DNA of 64,000 nt from the NCBI GenBank assembly GCA_001600455.1, contig BCKC01000003.1, forward strand, positions 2,828,315-2,892,314, written 5' to 3'. A program made the position numbers and the translations under genes. Under the pieces are notes generated by a model. That model was not told the origin of the DNA and made no database searches. It was given only the letters and a program-made list of their open reading frames with translations. Numbering within the stretch: the stretch's first letter is position 1; each line of letters starts with the position of its first letter. Positions 52,993 to 64,000 of this stretch are shown one piece after another. The stretch comes from Endocalyx cinctus (lineage: Eukaryota > Ascomycota > Sordariomycetes > Amphisphaeriales > Apiosporaceae).

Positions 52993-54476
52993 CTAGCAGG
53001 CAGCTACCGTCCTTTGGTAGCGTAGAGGGCTACTCGGTTGATGTTCGGAGTTCCGACGTTGGAGAAGATGTTGTACAAAGGCTCTGGGGCCGCCGACGGG
53101 ACCGGCCGCATCCGTCGCCTTGGAGATGAAATTTCCCGGCAAGCTGAAGCGGCGAACCTTCTTCTTGCTTTGCCAGCGTTCTTTGATCGAGTCGTCCACG
53201 AGGGCCATGAGTCCGGTTGCAACGACGACACTGATGAGATTGGGGTTAGTTTATTTATTTATGATTATTATTTTATGCATTGCACTGGGGAAAAGCGCAG
53301 AGAGCGTTTCGCTTACTCGGAAATATCTGTGTCTGAGAGGATCAGGCTTTTATCGCTGATCCACATGTGACAAGGAGGAATCCACCCTCCGGCTCGTTCG
53401 TCGACGGCGATCTGCGTTGGCGAGCGAGTCTCGGGGACGATGTGAGCTAGGGGAGCGTGGTTCTGACCGTCCCTCATGAGGTGATACGAGACAGAACTGG
53501 TGAGCTTATCAACCACTCTCCTCCAGGCATACTTGTGAGCCCACCACTCGAACTCGTAACGCTTCGTGTTCTTGTGTCCTCGGCGGGCGACGTCGACCCG
53601 GGCGTAGTTGGAAAATTCAAGCTTGATGCTGTTGGTGGGCACTAGTAAGGTCTTACTGGACTTCTTGTCGAGTGATAGGGCGCTCGCGAAGCCGTCGGTA
53701 AATTCATCGTCAGCCTCGGTCGCGTTGGAATAGCTGGTTCCGAGCCTGTGCCTAGAAGTAAAATCGGAGTTGCTGGCATGGTGGGGAGTTCGATGGAGAG
53801 GCGGTAATCCCCCGGTTAGCGTTCTCACGGCGCTCGTCACGGACCGATGAAGGTTAGGACGGCCCGCGATGCTGGCCTCGGCGTACTTCCGTTTCGAGTT
53901 ACACACTTCGCGGCCGGAATCTCGGCAGTACCTTCGAAGGGAAAATTCGCGCTTGTTTAGGTCGTACATGCGCAGGTGGAAAAGTTGTATCGTCTTCCTC
54001 CGCCGGCCGGTAACGACGGTATCCACGCGGAGGTTCATGTTGCCGTCGAGGGTAAAATCATCATGCCGGATCGTGAGGCGGTTCATAGATGGGAAGAGGG
54101 CGGCGAAGTCATCGGGATTTGATGGCCGGACGTTGAAATCTTCGATTTCGTGTCGATAACTAGGTAACGGGGGGATATCGGAGCTATCTATGCAGTCATC
54201 CAACTCCGTTTCATCCACCTCGGGGTCTGATGCTTGGGATAAGTACGTCTCGACGGACGACCTCGGATACAAGCTAGTGGAAGGTGAGAGGTCCTCATCG
54301 TAGCACACAGATTGCAATCTAGTAACTCTTGAATGTGAGCCTTGGGTGGATGGCCTGGAGCTGTCGTAAGAGGATGTTTGCGCGGTGCTCCTCGACTCAT
54401 ACGAATCAGAGCTTTGCCTCGTATCCCGTGTACTTGAAGTGTGGTTAGAGGCAGTGTTGGCGCGTCTTCTTGTCAT
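52993..54476 (-). CDS. Uncharacterised fungal protein, two exons
   Basis: I do not recognise this family. Exons 54476-53317 and 53230-52993 join in frame to 465 residues (donor gtaagc, acceptor cag after a ctaac branch site). The N-terminal 110 residues are Ser/Thr/Arg-rich and probably disordered. The middle (from about 135) reads as alternating beta strands and basic loops: MNLRVDTVVTGRRRKTIQLF, LRMYDLNKREFSLRRYCRDSG, then a Ser-rich insertion, then SIKLEFSNYARVDVARRGHK, RYEFEWWAHKYAWRR and PPCHMWISDKSLILSDTDIS. The second exon begins with a short hydrophobic stretch VVVATGLMALVDDSI, then a basic tail (KKKVRRFSLPGNF). The two blocks may be halves of one folded domain. That is an inference from pattern, not a family match. 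No catalytic motif was seen. The promoter lies in the large 54.5-62.3 kb space. Confidence 0.8.
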
Positions 54477-55533
54477 GGTGTATAGACTATATGTGATGTG
54501 AGATGTTGTGATGAGTGATGTTGTACGGCGGCGGAGCGAGGGGCGGAACAGGTGAGTCGGCCTGTCTTATATCTTATCTGCTTGCTGAAAGGTACCCGGT
54601 TTTCTTCCGATGTATTTTTGTAACTTCAGGGTCTCTTATATGTTTATTGGGGGCGAGTGAATTGTTCACGGGGAGGTTGTAGTGATCCGTTCGGTTCCCG
54701 CTGAAGCCTAATTTGAGAGACAGGGTGTACGTATTATAAGTTTGAGGGTACCTGGGTTCGGGGGTCGAAGGTAGGGTCCATGTGTGTGTGAAGGTAGGGT
54801 GAGGGATTGGTATGTATATATGTACCCAATTATGACTCCTTTATTAACCGGGGTGGGATGATACTGTGGTGTAGTATAGATAGCGTAGTATATGTGATGT
54901 GGAGGGGACCTTTGCTTGTGGAGCGAGGAGATGTCTCTTGGGGCACGTAGTTACACTATTGTATTAGGAGTACGATAGATAGAAGGGTGGGTTGAGAAGT
55001 GATGATGGTAAGCTCATAGGTAGATAAAAAAAACCCCTTAGACATGTTGAGTATAAGTTGATGGGGTGGGAGGATTATAAACCAGGGAAGCTAACTGGAA
55101 CAACATGGCACGATTCGAACATGGCAGATATTGGTAGGTGAGCTGACGACACAAGAGATCAATATGCAGGCGGATTTCTTAGTGTCCCCCAATTGCCCAT
55201 GCATGCCGATGCACCCATGGCACCTAGGGCACCACCTTACATATACATACTACCTATTTCCAACCATCGGGCGTGTGCTTGGGAAACCGGGAGACTTTCA
55301 AGACATGCATAAGGGGGATATCATCTCTTGCCCTGGCTAAATTTTTGATCATTTCCAATATTATTGACCAACGCTCTGATCACGACATACACGTACTGTG
55401 CGTATTAATATACGGATAGGTCTATTCGTTTTTTTTTTTTCTGGTTGTAAGCTACTAGGGGTCTTTCTTGGCTGTTTGGTAGATGAACAGACGAGTAAGA
55501 GAACGATGTCTTGTCATCTTCTGACAAGACTAT

Positions 55534-55544
55534 GTACGGAGTAC
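55534..55544. repeat. GTACGGAGTAC dispersed 11-mer
   Basis: Fourth exact copy of the intergenic 11-mer. Confidence 0.6.
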
Positions 55545-55843
55545 TATGTAGATCGTAGTGGGTATTACTAGATCCCTCTAGACGTTGTTTTCGCACGGGA
55601 TTGATAAGTATGTGAGGTATGTATGGTCTGTATTGCCAGACTACTTTCAGTATATGTGAAATAAAATGTTGGAATAATAACTCATAGGTTAAGTTGTGGT
55701 TTGTTACAGCAGTTCAGGTTGTAGTCACACCACTGTCACGCTATCACGGATTTCTTTTTTTTTTTTTTTTTATCCGACCAGCCGACTGAACCGCACTAAA
55801 GAAGTCCATTAATTAATCAATTATAGCGTCTTCAATCAGTTAT

Positions 55844-55895
55844 AGGATACAGTAGGATACAGTACTATCTGCAGTAAGATATAGTAGGATATAGT
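55844..55895. repeat. Degenerate 10-bp tandem repeat
   Basis: Two adjacent AGGATACAGT units, a short spacer, then AAGATATAGT and AGGATATAGT. Confidence 0.7.
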
Positions 55896-58800
55896 AGGTA
55901 ATAGGTATAGCTCCCGTATTTAGTATCAGTAGACAACCTTAAAAAAGCTTTTTTAGGTCAGTTACCCTTCTACATAGTACACTAGCCCTTCTAAAATATC
56001 CGTAGATCGACCTATGCGTACACTACTGTACTGCATAGGCTGATCACATCTAGTCGTCCACATGCTTTGTAAACAAACATGTGACTTCACCATCCATCCC
56101 GTCTTTTCTCTTCTTTACATATGGATACATCCATGAATAGTACTTACATTGGATACAGGCTTTGTTCGATGCTTAGCGCAGTATCTCCGTTGCACTACAT
56201 ATTAAGTCGAGAATCATATAATGACCAATTAATATTCAATATTTTCATCACTATTGATTTATTACCGCGTTCTCTTAATTAGTATACTACCTAGGTATGC
56301 GGTAGGCAGGTCAGGCAAGTATAACCCTTTCGCTTCCGGTAAATTAGCGTTCACCGTGACATTTCGGATTCTTCCATCTCTTAACGTATACTCTCTCACT
56401 CTATCTGTATTCCCTTTCTTAATGCAACGGCCATCTTGAATCTTGGTTCAATCTGAATATGTTTCTTTTCTTTTCTCCCTTTTTTTTTATTTGGTATACA
56501 CATTTATGACTCCGGTTCTGGAAACCATTTCCGAGAGATGTTACAAGTGTAGTGTATAACTATATGTGGCTGGTAACTCATAAATCAAATAACTAGCGGC
56601 TTACGACATTTACTTATTTCCACTTGGTGGACTGACTCTCTTTGATATGTACATAATTATTCTCACCATTTAACTAAAAGCCTGCCACACGTGTCCAACG
56701 TAAATAGCAATGTGAACAATTTTGGTGCTGCTAATAGTATCGCTCGCTTTTCCCCAATATTTGTACGCCTCCAAGCAATTGCAAGAATAGACTATCAACT
56801 CTCGTTGCAATTTCACTGGCCAGCACTTCGACACCAACAAACATGTCTATAGTACAGTATCTATGCCCCTCCTTTTGTGCAACTTATCCTTTTCAGATCC
56901 AGACATCACAGAAATCCGGGGTGCAGAAAATACCCATAGATCCTCGAATAGTGACGTCGGATTATTTATGACGGTGGGACAGGAGCTATTATACGATGTA
57001 TCTATCTGCCTTACGAGCCCAATTGAAAAGATATCCGATCCCTAAGTACCTACTTTTTTCAATTGCAGTTTTTTCATACTGGCGATCAATCAAATATTCT
57101 TGGCCGTCTAAGAAAAAAGAACAGTCAGTTCTACGTGTTCGAAATCCTACGCTTGGATTGTCATATATCCTGGTTTTTTTCTACTTTACGACACAAGTCA
57201 GATAAGTGTAGGATATATCGCAATACCCCTGGGCTCGATAGCCTATCTTTTCATGTGAATGACGGAGGACTGTCATCTCTTTTACCTGAACCTCCTAACC
57301 TAACCTAACCGCTTCGTAGCCATTCCTCTTCGCCAATTCCAGTAAGTACTATGTATCACCTTTCTCTAATTTGCCTGACGCTACGTAATCCCCTTTTAGG
57401 GGTGGTTTTCCGCCCATTTTATGGCCTTCTGCAGCTGCGCCAATACAAGGCGGTTGTGTGTCAACGGCTGATTCGCTGGTTGATTGGGGCCCGATCTTCC
57501 CACGTCAGACATCATCATTGACAGGCATACCAATGGATGGACGGATGGATATACATGCGCGCTCATCATAGGTTCTTTAACTTAGTGCAGCTATCTTTTT
57601 TTTTTTTCCAATTCCAGAACCGTCGTTGTCATTTGTCTCGAAGACTCCGAGCCTCTGTGATGCAGCCAATAATACTTGACGATGCACAAGAGAGTCTGCG
57701 TCTCATTAGGTCACCACGCATAATACCACCCATGCCTGTTCGTAACGGGTCAGTCGAAATATTCCTCCCCCCTTAGGTATGCTGCTCAAGTATCATCCAT
57801 TCCGAACATGTAGGTTAATGGAGGCGAGCCGTACAGAGGGAGCACCGTGTTCAGAGAGCGCTCTAGAAGATCCTACAGACTTCGACTTATAAATTTCCAG
57901 TAGCATGCCCTGGCGAAATTCTCGCTATTAGCTACTGCCAATTAACTACTCTCCATGACACCGATCATGCCTGAAATTCAGGTTCGCGACGTTTGAACAC
58001 TGTGTCGTTTCTCTACCTCTTCCGGATTTATCTAGCTGTCGGGCAGAACGAAGTCTCCCGGCTCGTATCCACCGTTTGAATCACGAAGTCGACTACACTA
58101 AAAAGAGCGCCGTGCTAGTCGGAATTATTATTCCACTACTATTCCCTCTGCCTTCGTGGCTGTTTGTTCAGTCATCTCGCACAAAAGGGGCCTTACCTGC
58201 CGATTTCGGCTCTCCAGATCGGTGGTTCTGCTTAGCATCGTTCCCCTTTCGCTGACGCAATCGGAGTTATTCTCAGCTTTTACTAGTATACCCATATACT
58301 TATGAACAAACAACACGTGCCGCATGCTCAGGTATTACCTGCGCTGTCGTGACAATTTAGGAACCGTTGACGTTATGTTTGTACCGGACTGTACGAATAC
58401 CGCTGCAGCTCAATGTAAGCACCCGTAGCACAGGAGATCATAGGAGCTCTTTTTTTTTTTCCTAAGCAAATTTTTTATCGCCACCTGTGATCTCGCCCTT
58501 TTCGTAGCGCTTCATGATAGAGCTATAGTTATGTATATCTTCTCGTCACATATAGCGTTCGACGAAGGAGTTTCACACCCGGTGACTAGTCGAATAACAC
58601 ACGACTGGCTAGTTGAAAACCGCTATCGTTATTGCCATACCTACACAAGCCCAATCTACAGTATCAAATCTATAAGATGCATATTCTCTTCTCTACGGCC
58701 ATCTTTCGTGATCTACCAGATCAGCAGATACCTGAAATCAAATTTGGAGAGGATCGCACCGCTGCTTAGTGGGCACTACTCTCGTTGGCCCGGATCTTCA

Positions 58801-61800
58801 GGGAACTTCCGCTGAAGGCAACATCATGAAGCTTGTTGCACATGCCGCTAGACTTGGAACGTCCTGATTCTACCGGAACTATCGTCAAGCTGTAACATAT
58901 TCGCCGTCCTTTTTTTTTTTTTTTTTTTTTTTTGGTTTAAACTCGTACCCTGCATAAGACTGGGAGATGCGGCAACTTTGTTCCGAATCGTCTCACCTTC
59001 AAATTTCTATTGGGCTGCGCTTCCCTAACGATGATGTTCGACGCCTCAGATATAATAGCGAAAGTTAGCTAAGCTAGGTAAGCACACGCAAGAACACAAG
59101 ACCCCCCTATCACTCAATTCTCCAATCGGCGGGCCGTTCTGTATCCTCAACTTAACAGCGTTGGCGTCTTTCGGGGATTCTGTAACGATTTTACGGGGTG
59201 AACCAGAATACATGCGTGGCAATATCGATAACTCCAACCGAAAATTCGATCGCTGTTCTTCTTTCTCCATGGTTGGTCGGTTTTGGTCCTACCTACGTGA
59301 CTTACCCGCCAACCGTATATTTGATATTCCCTTCCCGCCCACCCTTTTTGGATCCTCACCTAATAAGAAGAAGCTCGACTTCTTCGGTATTGCTGACTGT
59401 ATCTCATAGATAACGTAGATAATATTTTCTAGTATCTGGTGTTGCGGAAACGCGAGTGTCGTGTCGTCGTACTCGTCGGGTTCTTCCAGTCCCATGCACG
59501 TGTGCTGCATGCATACTCTACGTTGATGCACCCTTTCTGAGGACACCTTCTTGCCTCAGTGGTCGAATATTTGATTTCTTATGCGCTGTAACGAGAAGAA
59601 GAAGGTTGTGGCATATATCATTTCACGGTAATTAATATATAAAGAAAGAGAGAAAAAGAAATCATAGGTCAATTGATGATTCGCCTAGCTTTTTTCCCTC
59701 ATCTCTTTCTGATATCAAGGTCGCAATTCTTTTCCGCGTGAGAGAGATTTATATATACAGAAAGATGCAGTGGGTTTAGCCGACCTTGCCGCCGTTTTAC
59801 GGTTTGCATGATAATGATCGCACGGCATGTCAGTTCGTCAGTTCGTTCATTTGGTCATTCATTCTTTCATTCACTCATACCGTAAATTCTCTTTCCCACC
59901 CACAAAGACGGCATTCCGTCCTCTCTGTATATCTCTTTCCCGAATGCCGAAGTTTCACAAGGTCGGGCCTCTTTTAAGAGAGGGTGAGAGAGTGACCCCA
60001 AATAAATCCAGCCACCTACCTTTATATAATGCCAATCAAAACTTACCGATGGAGGCCGAGATTCCTTAGTTAGGCAAACCGATATCCGGGACCTCCTATT
60101 GGGTACCGTTTTCTATTCTTCACCCGTGGCTTTTCTTTTTGGGTTTGGTATTTTCGCCTTGGAAAAAGGATATACGGTATCTACTTGAGAGAAAAACACC
60201 TGCCCGATAATATTTATTTCCTGACGTAGTAGATTGTTCGAATGCGCAACTATCCGTCTTATTGTAAAATGATATCTGATACATGAACAATTTACACGTA
60301 CTTATACACATATCATGATGGAAAAAAAAAAAAGTTTCTCCGATGTACGGGTATATTTGACGTGACATATATATCCAACGCCGTCCCGACTAGAAGGAGT
60401 GAGGAGGGTACATGCGGGCCGCCAGATCCCTCTCCTACCACACCACCTTTTTCTCTCCCTTTTTTCGTCCTTCTTCCCACCCACCTGAAAGAAGAGGAAA
60501 ATGCAAAAAATTGGATCTTCAGGAGAAAAACCTCGTGCTGTACAAGGAGAAACCTTGTATGATATCTGGTAGCTGACAGGGCGGAAACGCCACAAACGAG
60601 ATATGAGACACACTGAAGTGCATATCTACGTATGTATGTACTTAGATATACTGCACATTCTACGTCAGGAGTTACTTAGAGCAACAAATCCACGGATATA
60701 CCTATGTAATTGTAATGTACGAAAACGGGTAACTATACCAATTTTAGTGGTATATCCCCAGCTGCCAACGTATTCTGCGCTACACTAATACACACGCGCC
60801 CAACTATCGTAGCCTCCTCTACCATTTTTCTTCTTCTTCTCTCTTTTCCCTCTCACTCGTCTTTATTACCCCACGCCGTGCAGGTTTTTTTTTCTCGAGT
60901 TTCGTTACGCTAGTGTAGAGCTACTACGCTACCTTGTCTCGTTGGCGATAGATAGGTAAAAGAGGGATAGACAATACGAGTTGGGGCTAATCTAAGCTAG
61001 GATAAAGAGCTGCGTTGGAGGAGCAGATTTCGTTTATCTCTCCCGCTTGCCGTCCTCCAACTTTCCACGTGTCGAGCCTAACGGTGATCTTCCAAAAAAT
61101 CCATATCTATCTATAGGCATCGTTGTCTATGGAGTTTAAATGGAACGTAATAAAATGGGGGAGAAGTGGAAAAATGCATTTTTCTTAGACAAGCGATAGA
61201 TTGGTTATCCAAGACGCTTAGAAGGTGGGTGTGATACACGCGCGACGTGTCAACCCGCTTCGTTCCCAGATCAAGAAATAATACAAAGAAGATCATGTCT
61301 TGGATCTTTTATCCTAACTGGTCAACAATCGTAAAGTTCCTCCAAACTTAGAATAGGAAAGATGAACAAGATTAGGCTTGATGTCGGAAAAACAAGGCAT
61401 AGGATGAGTAAAAGCCAAAGAATTCATTAGCTTCAGTATCGCAAACTAAAACTTGATGCAAGGGAAAATTTTTTTTACGAATCCCTCGTTGATGCCCAAA
61501 CTATCACACCTCCACTGACACTATAGTGGTGGACAGCATGAATTCCCATCCTTCTCTCTTACATGTCAGTTCAAGATCTGAGATTCAAGATTCCGGAGAC
61601 CTGGGGCTGTCTGCGCAGCACTACATACGCATAAAATCGAGTAGTATCGACCGAGACTCCTTATTATCACCATACCAATGATTAGAGACCTTCGCTGAGC
61701 CTGTAGAACACTGAGCTTATCACCTATTCCCCCTTTCCTCACCTTCTCTTGTACCACCCACACCAACCCCTTGGCTAAATTGTTGTAGTGAAGTAGGAAG

Positions 61801-62321
61801 AAGGATTGCTTCGAAGAGTATAGACATTTTACACCTGCGTTAAGAGAGTGTATCCAAGAATTCATACATTCTCATTCACATAATACGACTAGCAACGCGA
61901 GTAATTTCAAATCGAGATCCAGTAAAATAGCTGTAGTCTTAACAAAAAAACTTTGATACCGTATTAAAACTTAGATATTCTTCATCTCATCTCCAATGCT
62001 CATCCTAAGACATTCCCTCGTAGGAGCTTCGATCATCTCCGTTGCTCGCAGTTATTAGTAAAAAAAAGTATGCAGTACCTTTTTTTTTTCTCTTTTTTTT
62101 TAGTCATCTTCTTAATGTGATATAAAGGGGATCTCTCCATGATCTTCCGCTCCATGCAGCTAGTGAGTGTAGTTATGGTAGCCTAGTCTATGTCGCTGAG
62201 GTTGCTGTTCGAAGCTCCCTCTCTTCACCGTCCCGTCCGTACTGACCCTCACGAGAATCGGCCACATGTACTCATATTCATATGAGGGTGAGAGTGAAAG
62301 TGATAGCCTTCGGTGAGATTC

Positions 62322-64000
62322 CTACTCCTGGGAAGGACCCCATCCGACCCAGCTGCGGGGCATAACTCTCCATATCTTGACCTCACCGCTTCTTAAGTCA
62401 TCCAGCTTGAAGCTTTCTTGCTTCACCTTCTTGCTCTCACGGCCTTGCTCCCAGGCACGTACCTTCTTCTTGGTGCCGTCCCATTCAGCGACAACGGCAA
62501 CGTGATCCGGTTTGCCCACTTCCACCGAATACTTGGCATGCATGGGGCCATGCTTTCCCTGGAATTTCGCGTTGCGGATTGACATAATATCGCCGGGCCT
62601 GATCTCGTCGTTAAGTTGGGTTGATGCGTTGGCGAGATTCGCGTACACCAGACCGCCGTATGCGCGTGTACCAACAGGAAGTAGCGCGTCCTTGAAGGGT
62701 CGGAGGAGCTCGTAGATAAGCGTTTGTGGAGTACCATCTCCGACTACGGAATCCTTTTTGCCCGCAATCGCATTGGCGATTTGTCGACCAAATTGCTCAT
62801 AAGCTTCTTCTAGTTGATCCTGTCGCAGCATACGAGGTGGTGGTTCGTGACGCTGATCAAGCTCCGCACTAGACGGATTCTGGGGGTCGAAGCTTATTGA
62901 AATTACAGTTTGAGAATAGTCCTGGAACAAGATGAAAACCTCCTTAGACACTGCAGTTCGACCTCCGGTCGATGAGGTCGACTCCTCCGACTCGGAATAT
63001 ATGTCTCTTCGACCTTGGAAGACAGGGGGCAGGCCGTTGGGCGTCGCCCACCACAGCGTATGCCTGGCCAAATCAACGTCGTTGGCCACAAAGCCTGTTT
63101 CCATGGATGGCCTGGCCGCATCCACTGACCGTCTGCCGCCCATGGTCCTTTGAACGTCCAAGGATTGTCGTGGCGGTGCTCTGTTGGATGGCGGTGCTGG
63201 GGGTGGTCCACGGCGATCCAGGGGAGGTGATGCCTGGTATGATAGGCCCGCGTCTGGGTTATGTACAGGTTCTTCTGACAATGTGACAGTATGAGACGCT
63301 GAAGGCGGAGGACTGTGTACTGCATTATAATTATACGGATCGTAATCATCATCGTACGCCTGTGTGGTCTCCTTAGGGGGTGGCGGGGGTGGAGGAGCAG
63401 CCCTCGGAGCATCTACCGAAGCCCTGGAAGGTGGGGGTGGTTGGCTAGGCACGGGTGGCGGACCGCTTCTTGGGGCAGAACTACCAGGGATGGGAGGAGG
63501 TACAGAAGACGGAATAGCAGTTGGCGACCGTACCGAAGTCGTATCGTCAATACTCGAGTCCCGTGCGTGAGCCTTCAGCGCATCTTTATGAGGAGCCGAA
63601 GAAGCGATATCGGTGTCGTAATCGCCCTCGTACTCAGTAATCTCTTCTTCCTCACCATCATCTAGCGGGCCAGGCTTCATGGGTGGTGGAGATCTAACCT
63701 CTCCTGTCGGAGAACGACTCAAAGGACCACCTGGAGGAGGAGGCGGCGGTGGTCGGCTCTGCGCTGGAGGTGGTGGCGCAGCACCTGGGATCGGAGGAGG
63801 CGGCCGGCTATTCCTCTTGCTAGATGGTGAGGGCAGCGCTGGAGATACCGGAGACATTTCCTCCGCTACGTAAGAGCTGCGTTTTGTACTAGATGAGGGG
63901 GGAAGTCCTGGAGAAGCCAATGGAATGGGCGGCGGCGCCCGTCCGGTAGGCGGCATTTCATTCTTAGGGGTTTCGAGGGACGCTTGGGGATTTTCAGATA
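62322..64000 (-). CDS. Bbc1/Mti1-like actin-patch protein, 5' end beyond window
   Basis: Minus-strand frame open to the right edge of the window. An internal ATG lies at 63956, but the frame continues upstream of it (SENPQASLETPKNE before MPPTG), so the 5' part is missing. The visible 558 residues have a long proline-rich region with many PPPPP and PPIPG runs, suited to SH3 and profilin binding. A folded C-terminal domain follows, from about HTLWWATPNGLPPVFQGRRD through EVFILFQDYSQTVISISFDP, KFQGKHGPMHAKYSVEVGKP and DHVAVVAEWDGTKKKVRAWE to EVKIWRVMPRSWVGWGPSQE. This domain is the C-terminal region shared by yeast Bbc1 and fission-yeast Mti1, which interact with type I myosin and Las17/WASP at endocytic actin patches. 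An N-terminal SH3 domain would be expected outside the window. Confidence 0.85.
   Translation of the reverse strand, partial: SENPQASLETPKNEMPPTGRAPPPIPLASPGLPPSSSTKRSSYVAEEMSPVSPALPSPSSKRNSRPPPPIPGAAPPPPAQSRPPPPPPPGGPLSRSPTGEVRSPPPMKPGPLDDGEEEEITEYEGDYDTDIASSAPHKDALKAHARDSSIDDTTSVRSPTAIPSSVPPPIPGSSAPRSGPPPVPSQPPPPSRASVDAPRAAPPPPPPPKETTQAYDDDYDPYNYNAVHSPPPSASHTVTLSEEPVHNPDAGLSYQASPPLDRRGPPPAPPSNRAPPRQSLDVQRTMGGRRSVDAARPSMETGFVANDVDLARHTLWWATPNGLPPVFQGRRDIYSESEESTSSTGGRTAVSKEVFILFQDYSQTVISISFDPQNPSSAELDQRHEPPPRMLRQDQLEEAYEQFGRQIANAIAGKKDSVVGDGTPQTLIYELLRPFKDALLPVGTRAYGGLVYANLANASTQLNDEIRPGDIMSIRNAKFQGKHGPMHAKYSVEVGKPDHVAVVAEWDGTKKKVRAWEQGRESKKVKQESFKLDDLRSGEVKIWRVMPRSWVGWGPSQE

Larger units (their letters stand above)
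54477..62321. other. Very large gene-poor interval, 7.8 kb
   Basis: No gene or RNA that I can support. Contents include T tracts at about 55432-55440, 55752-55769 and 58910-58933 (T24), a tandem repeat at 55844-55895 and GTACGGAGTAC at 55534-55544. A CCTAAC triplet repeat lies at about 57298-57309, and pyrimidine-rich runs are at 60830-60860 and 62080-62100. Open frames up to about 100 codons have no recognisable domains. Base composition is near that of other intergenic DNA, without the extreme AT content of RIP-mutated transposons. Confidence 0.5.

Noticed and set aside
55105..55130. GATTCGAACATGG as part of a minus-strand tRNA
   Set aside because: Has a B-box-like TTCGAAT core, but the flanking bases do not pair as a T stem.
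57296..57310. CCTAACCTAACCTAAC run as a telomere-like repeat
   Set aside because: Fungal telomeres of this group are CCCTAA; only about three imperfect CCTAAC units are present, in the interior.
62903..63412. 169-codon minus-strand frame overlapping the Bbc1-like gene
   Set aside because: Alternative frame of the proline-rich coding sequence; no motif.

Overview
This window is nuclear DNA from a filamentous ascomycete. The genes carry short spliceosomal introns with GTRNGT-type donors and CTAAC-like branch sites. Zn2Cys6 transcription factors, MFS transporters, a fungal-type Cdc45, a GCP4 gamma-tubulin complex protein and a Bbc1/Mti1-type actin-patch protein all fit Pezizomycotina. The long intergenic spaces, rich in CCTAGGTA-type palindromes, suggest a Sordariomycete; that class assignment is an inference from style, not from a marker gene. 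No rRNA, tRNA, CRISPR array or intact transposon was recognised.

Layout. Positions 615-2924 encode the mitochondrial RNA helicase Suv3. 3838-6033 is a disordered fungal protein of unknown role with three clear introns and an unresolved 5' end. 6552-7199 (minus) is a Pmp3/Sna-type membrane protein. 8228-9190 (minus) is a nucleoside hydrolase, and 10666-12865 (plus) is a nine-exon MFS sugar transporter. 13860-17435 encodes the spliceosomal helicase Prp22, tail to tail with a JMJD5-like JmjC protein (17572-19293, minus). 19825-20920 (minus) is a lysine-methyltransferase-like protein whose best gene model needs a GC-AG intron. 22616-24866 is a long-chain acyl-CoA synthetase, 26375-27409 (minus) is neuronal calcium sensor NCS1 with an 11-nt first coding exon, and 29938-32637 (minus) is the replication factor Cdc45. 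33555-35382 (minus, Zn2Cys6), 36351-38359 (plus, MFS) and 38651-41512 (minus, Zn2Cys6) form a regulator-transporter-regulator block. 46669-48368 is a senescence/spartin-domain protein, 49283-51658 is GCP4, 52993-54476 (minus) is an unrecognised protein, and 62322-64000 (minus, cut by the window edge) is Bbc1/Mti1-like.

Most genes are conserved housekeeping genes (RNA decay, splicing, replication, lipid activation, calcium signalling, microtubule nucleation, actin patches) and do not form one pathway. The most plausible functional grouping is the Zn2Cys6/MFS/Zn2Cys6 block, with a divergent promoter between the first regulator and the transporter. A weaker one is the nucleoside hydrolase divergent from a sugar transporter.

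Two large spaces, 41.5-46.7 kb and 54.5-62.3 kb, contain no gene that I can support. They hold palindromic short repeats, long A/T homopolymers and a few tandem or inverted repeats. I found no clear previously undescribed system. The best leads are the in-frame stop in the 3838-6033 gene, the GC-AG intron, the intergenic 11-mer GTACGGAGTAC family, the charged insertion in Cdc45, and the unrecognised 465-residue protein at 52993-54476.
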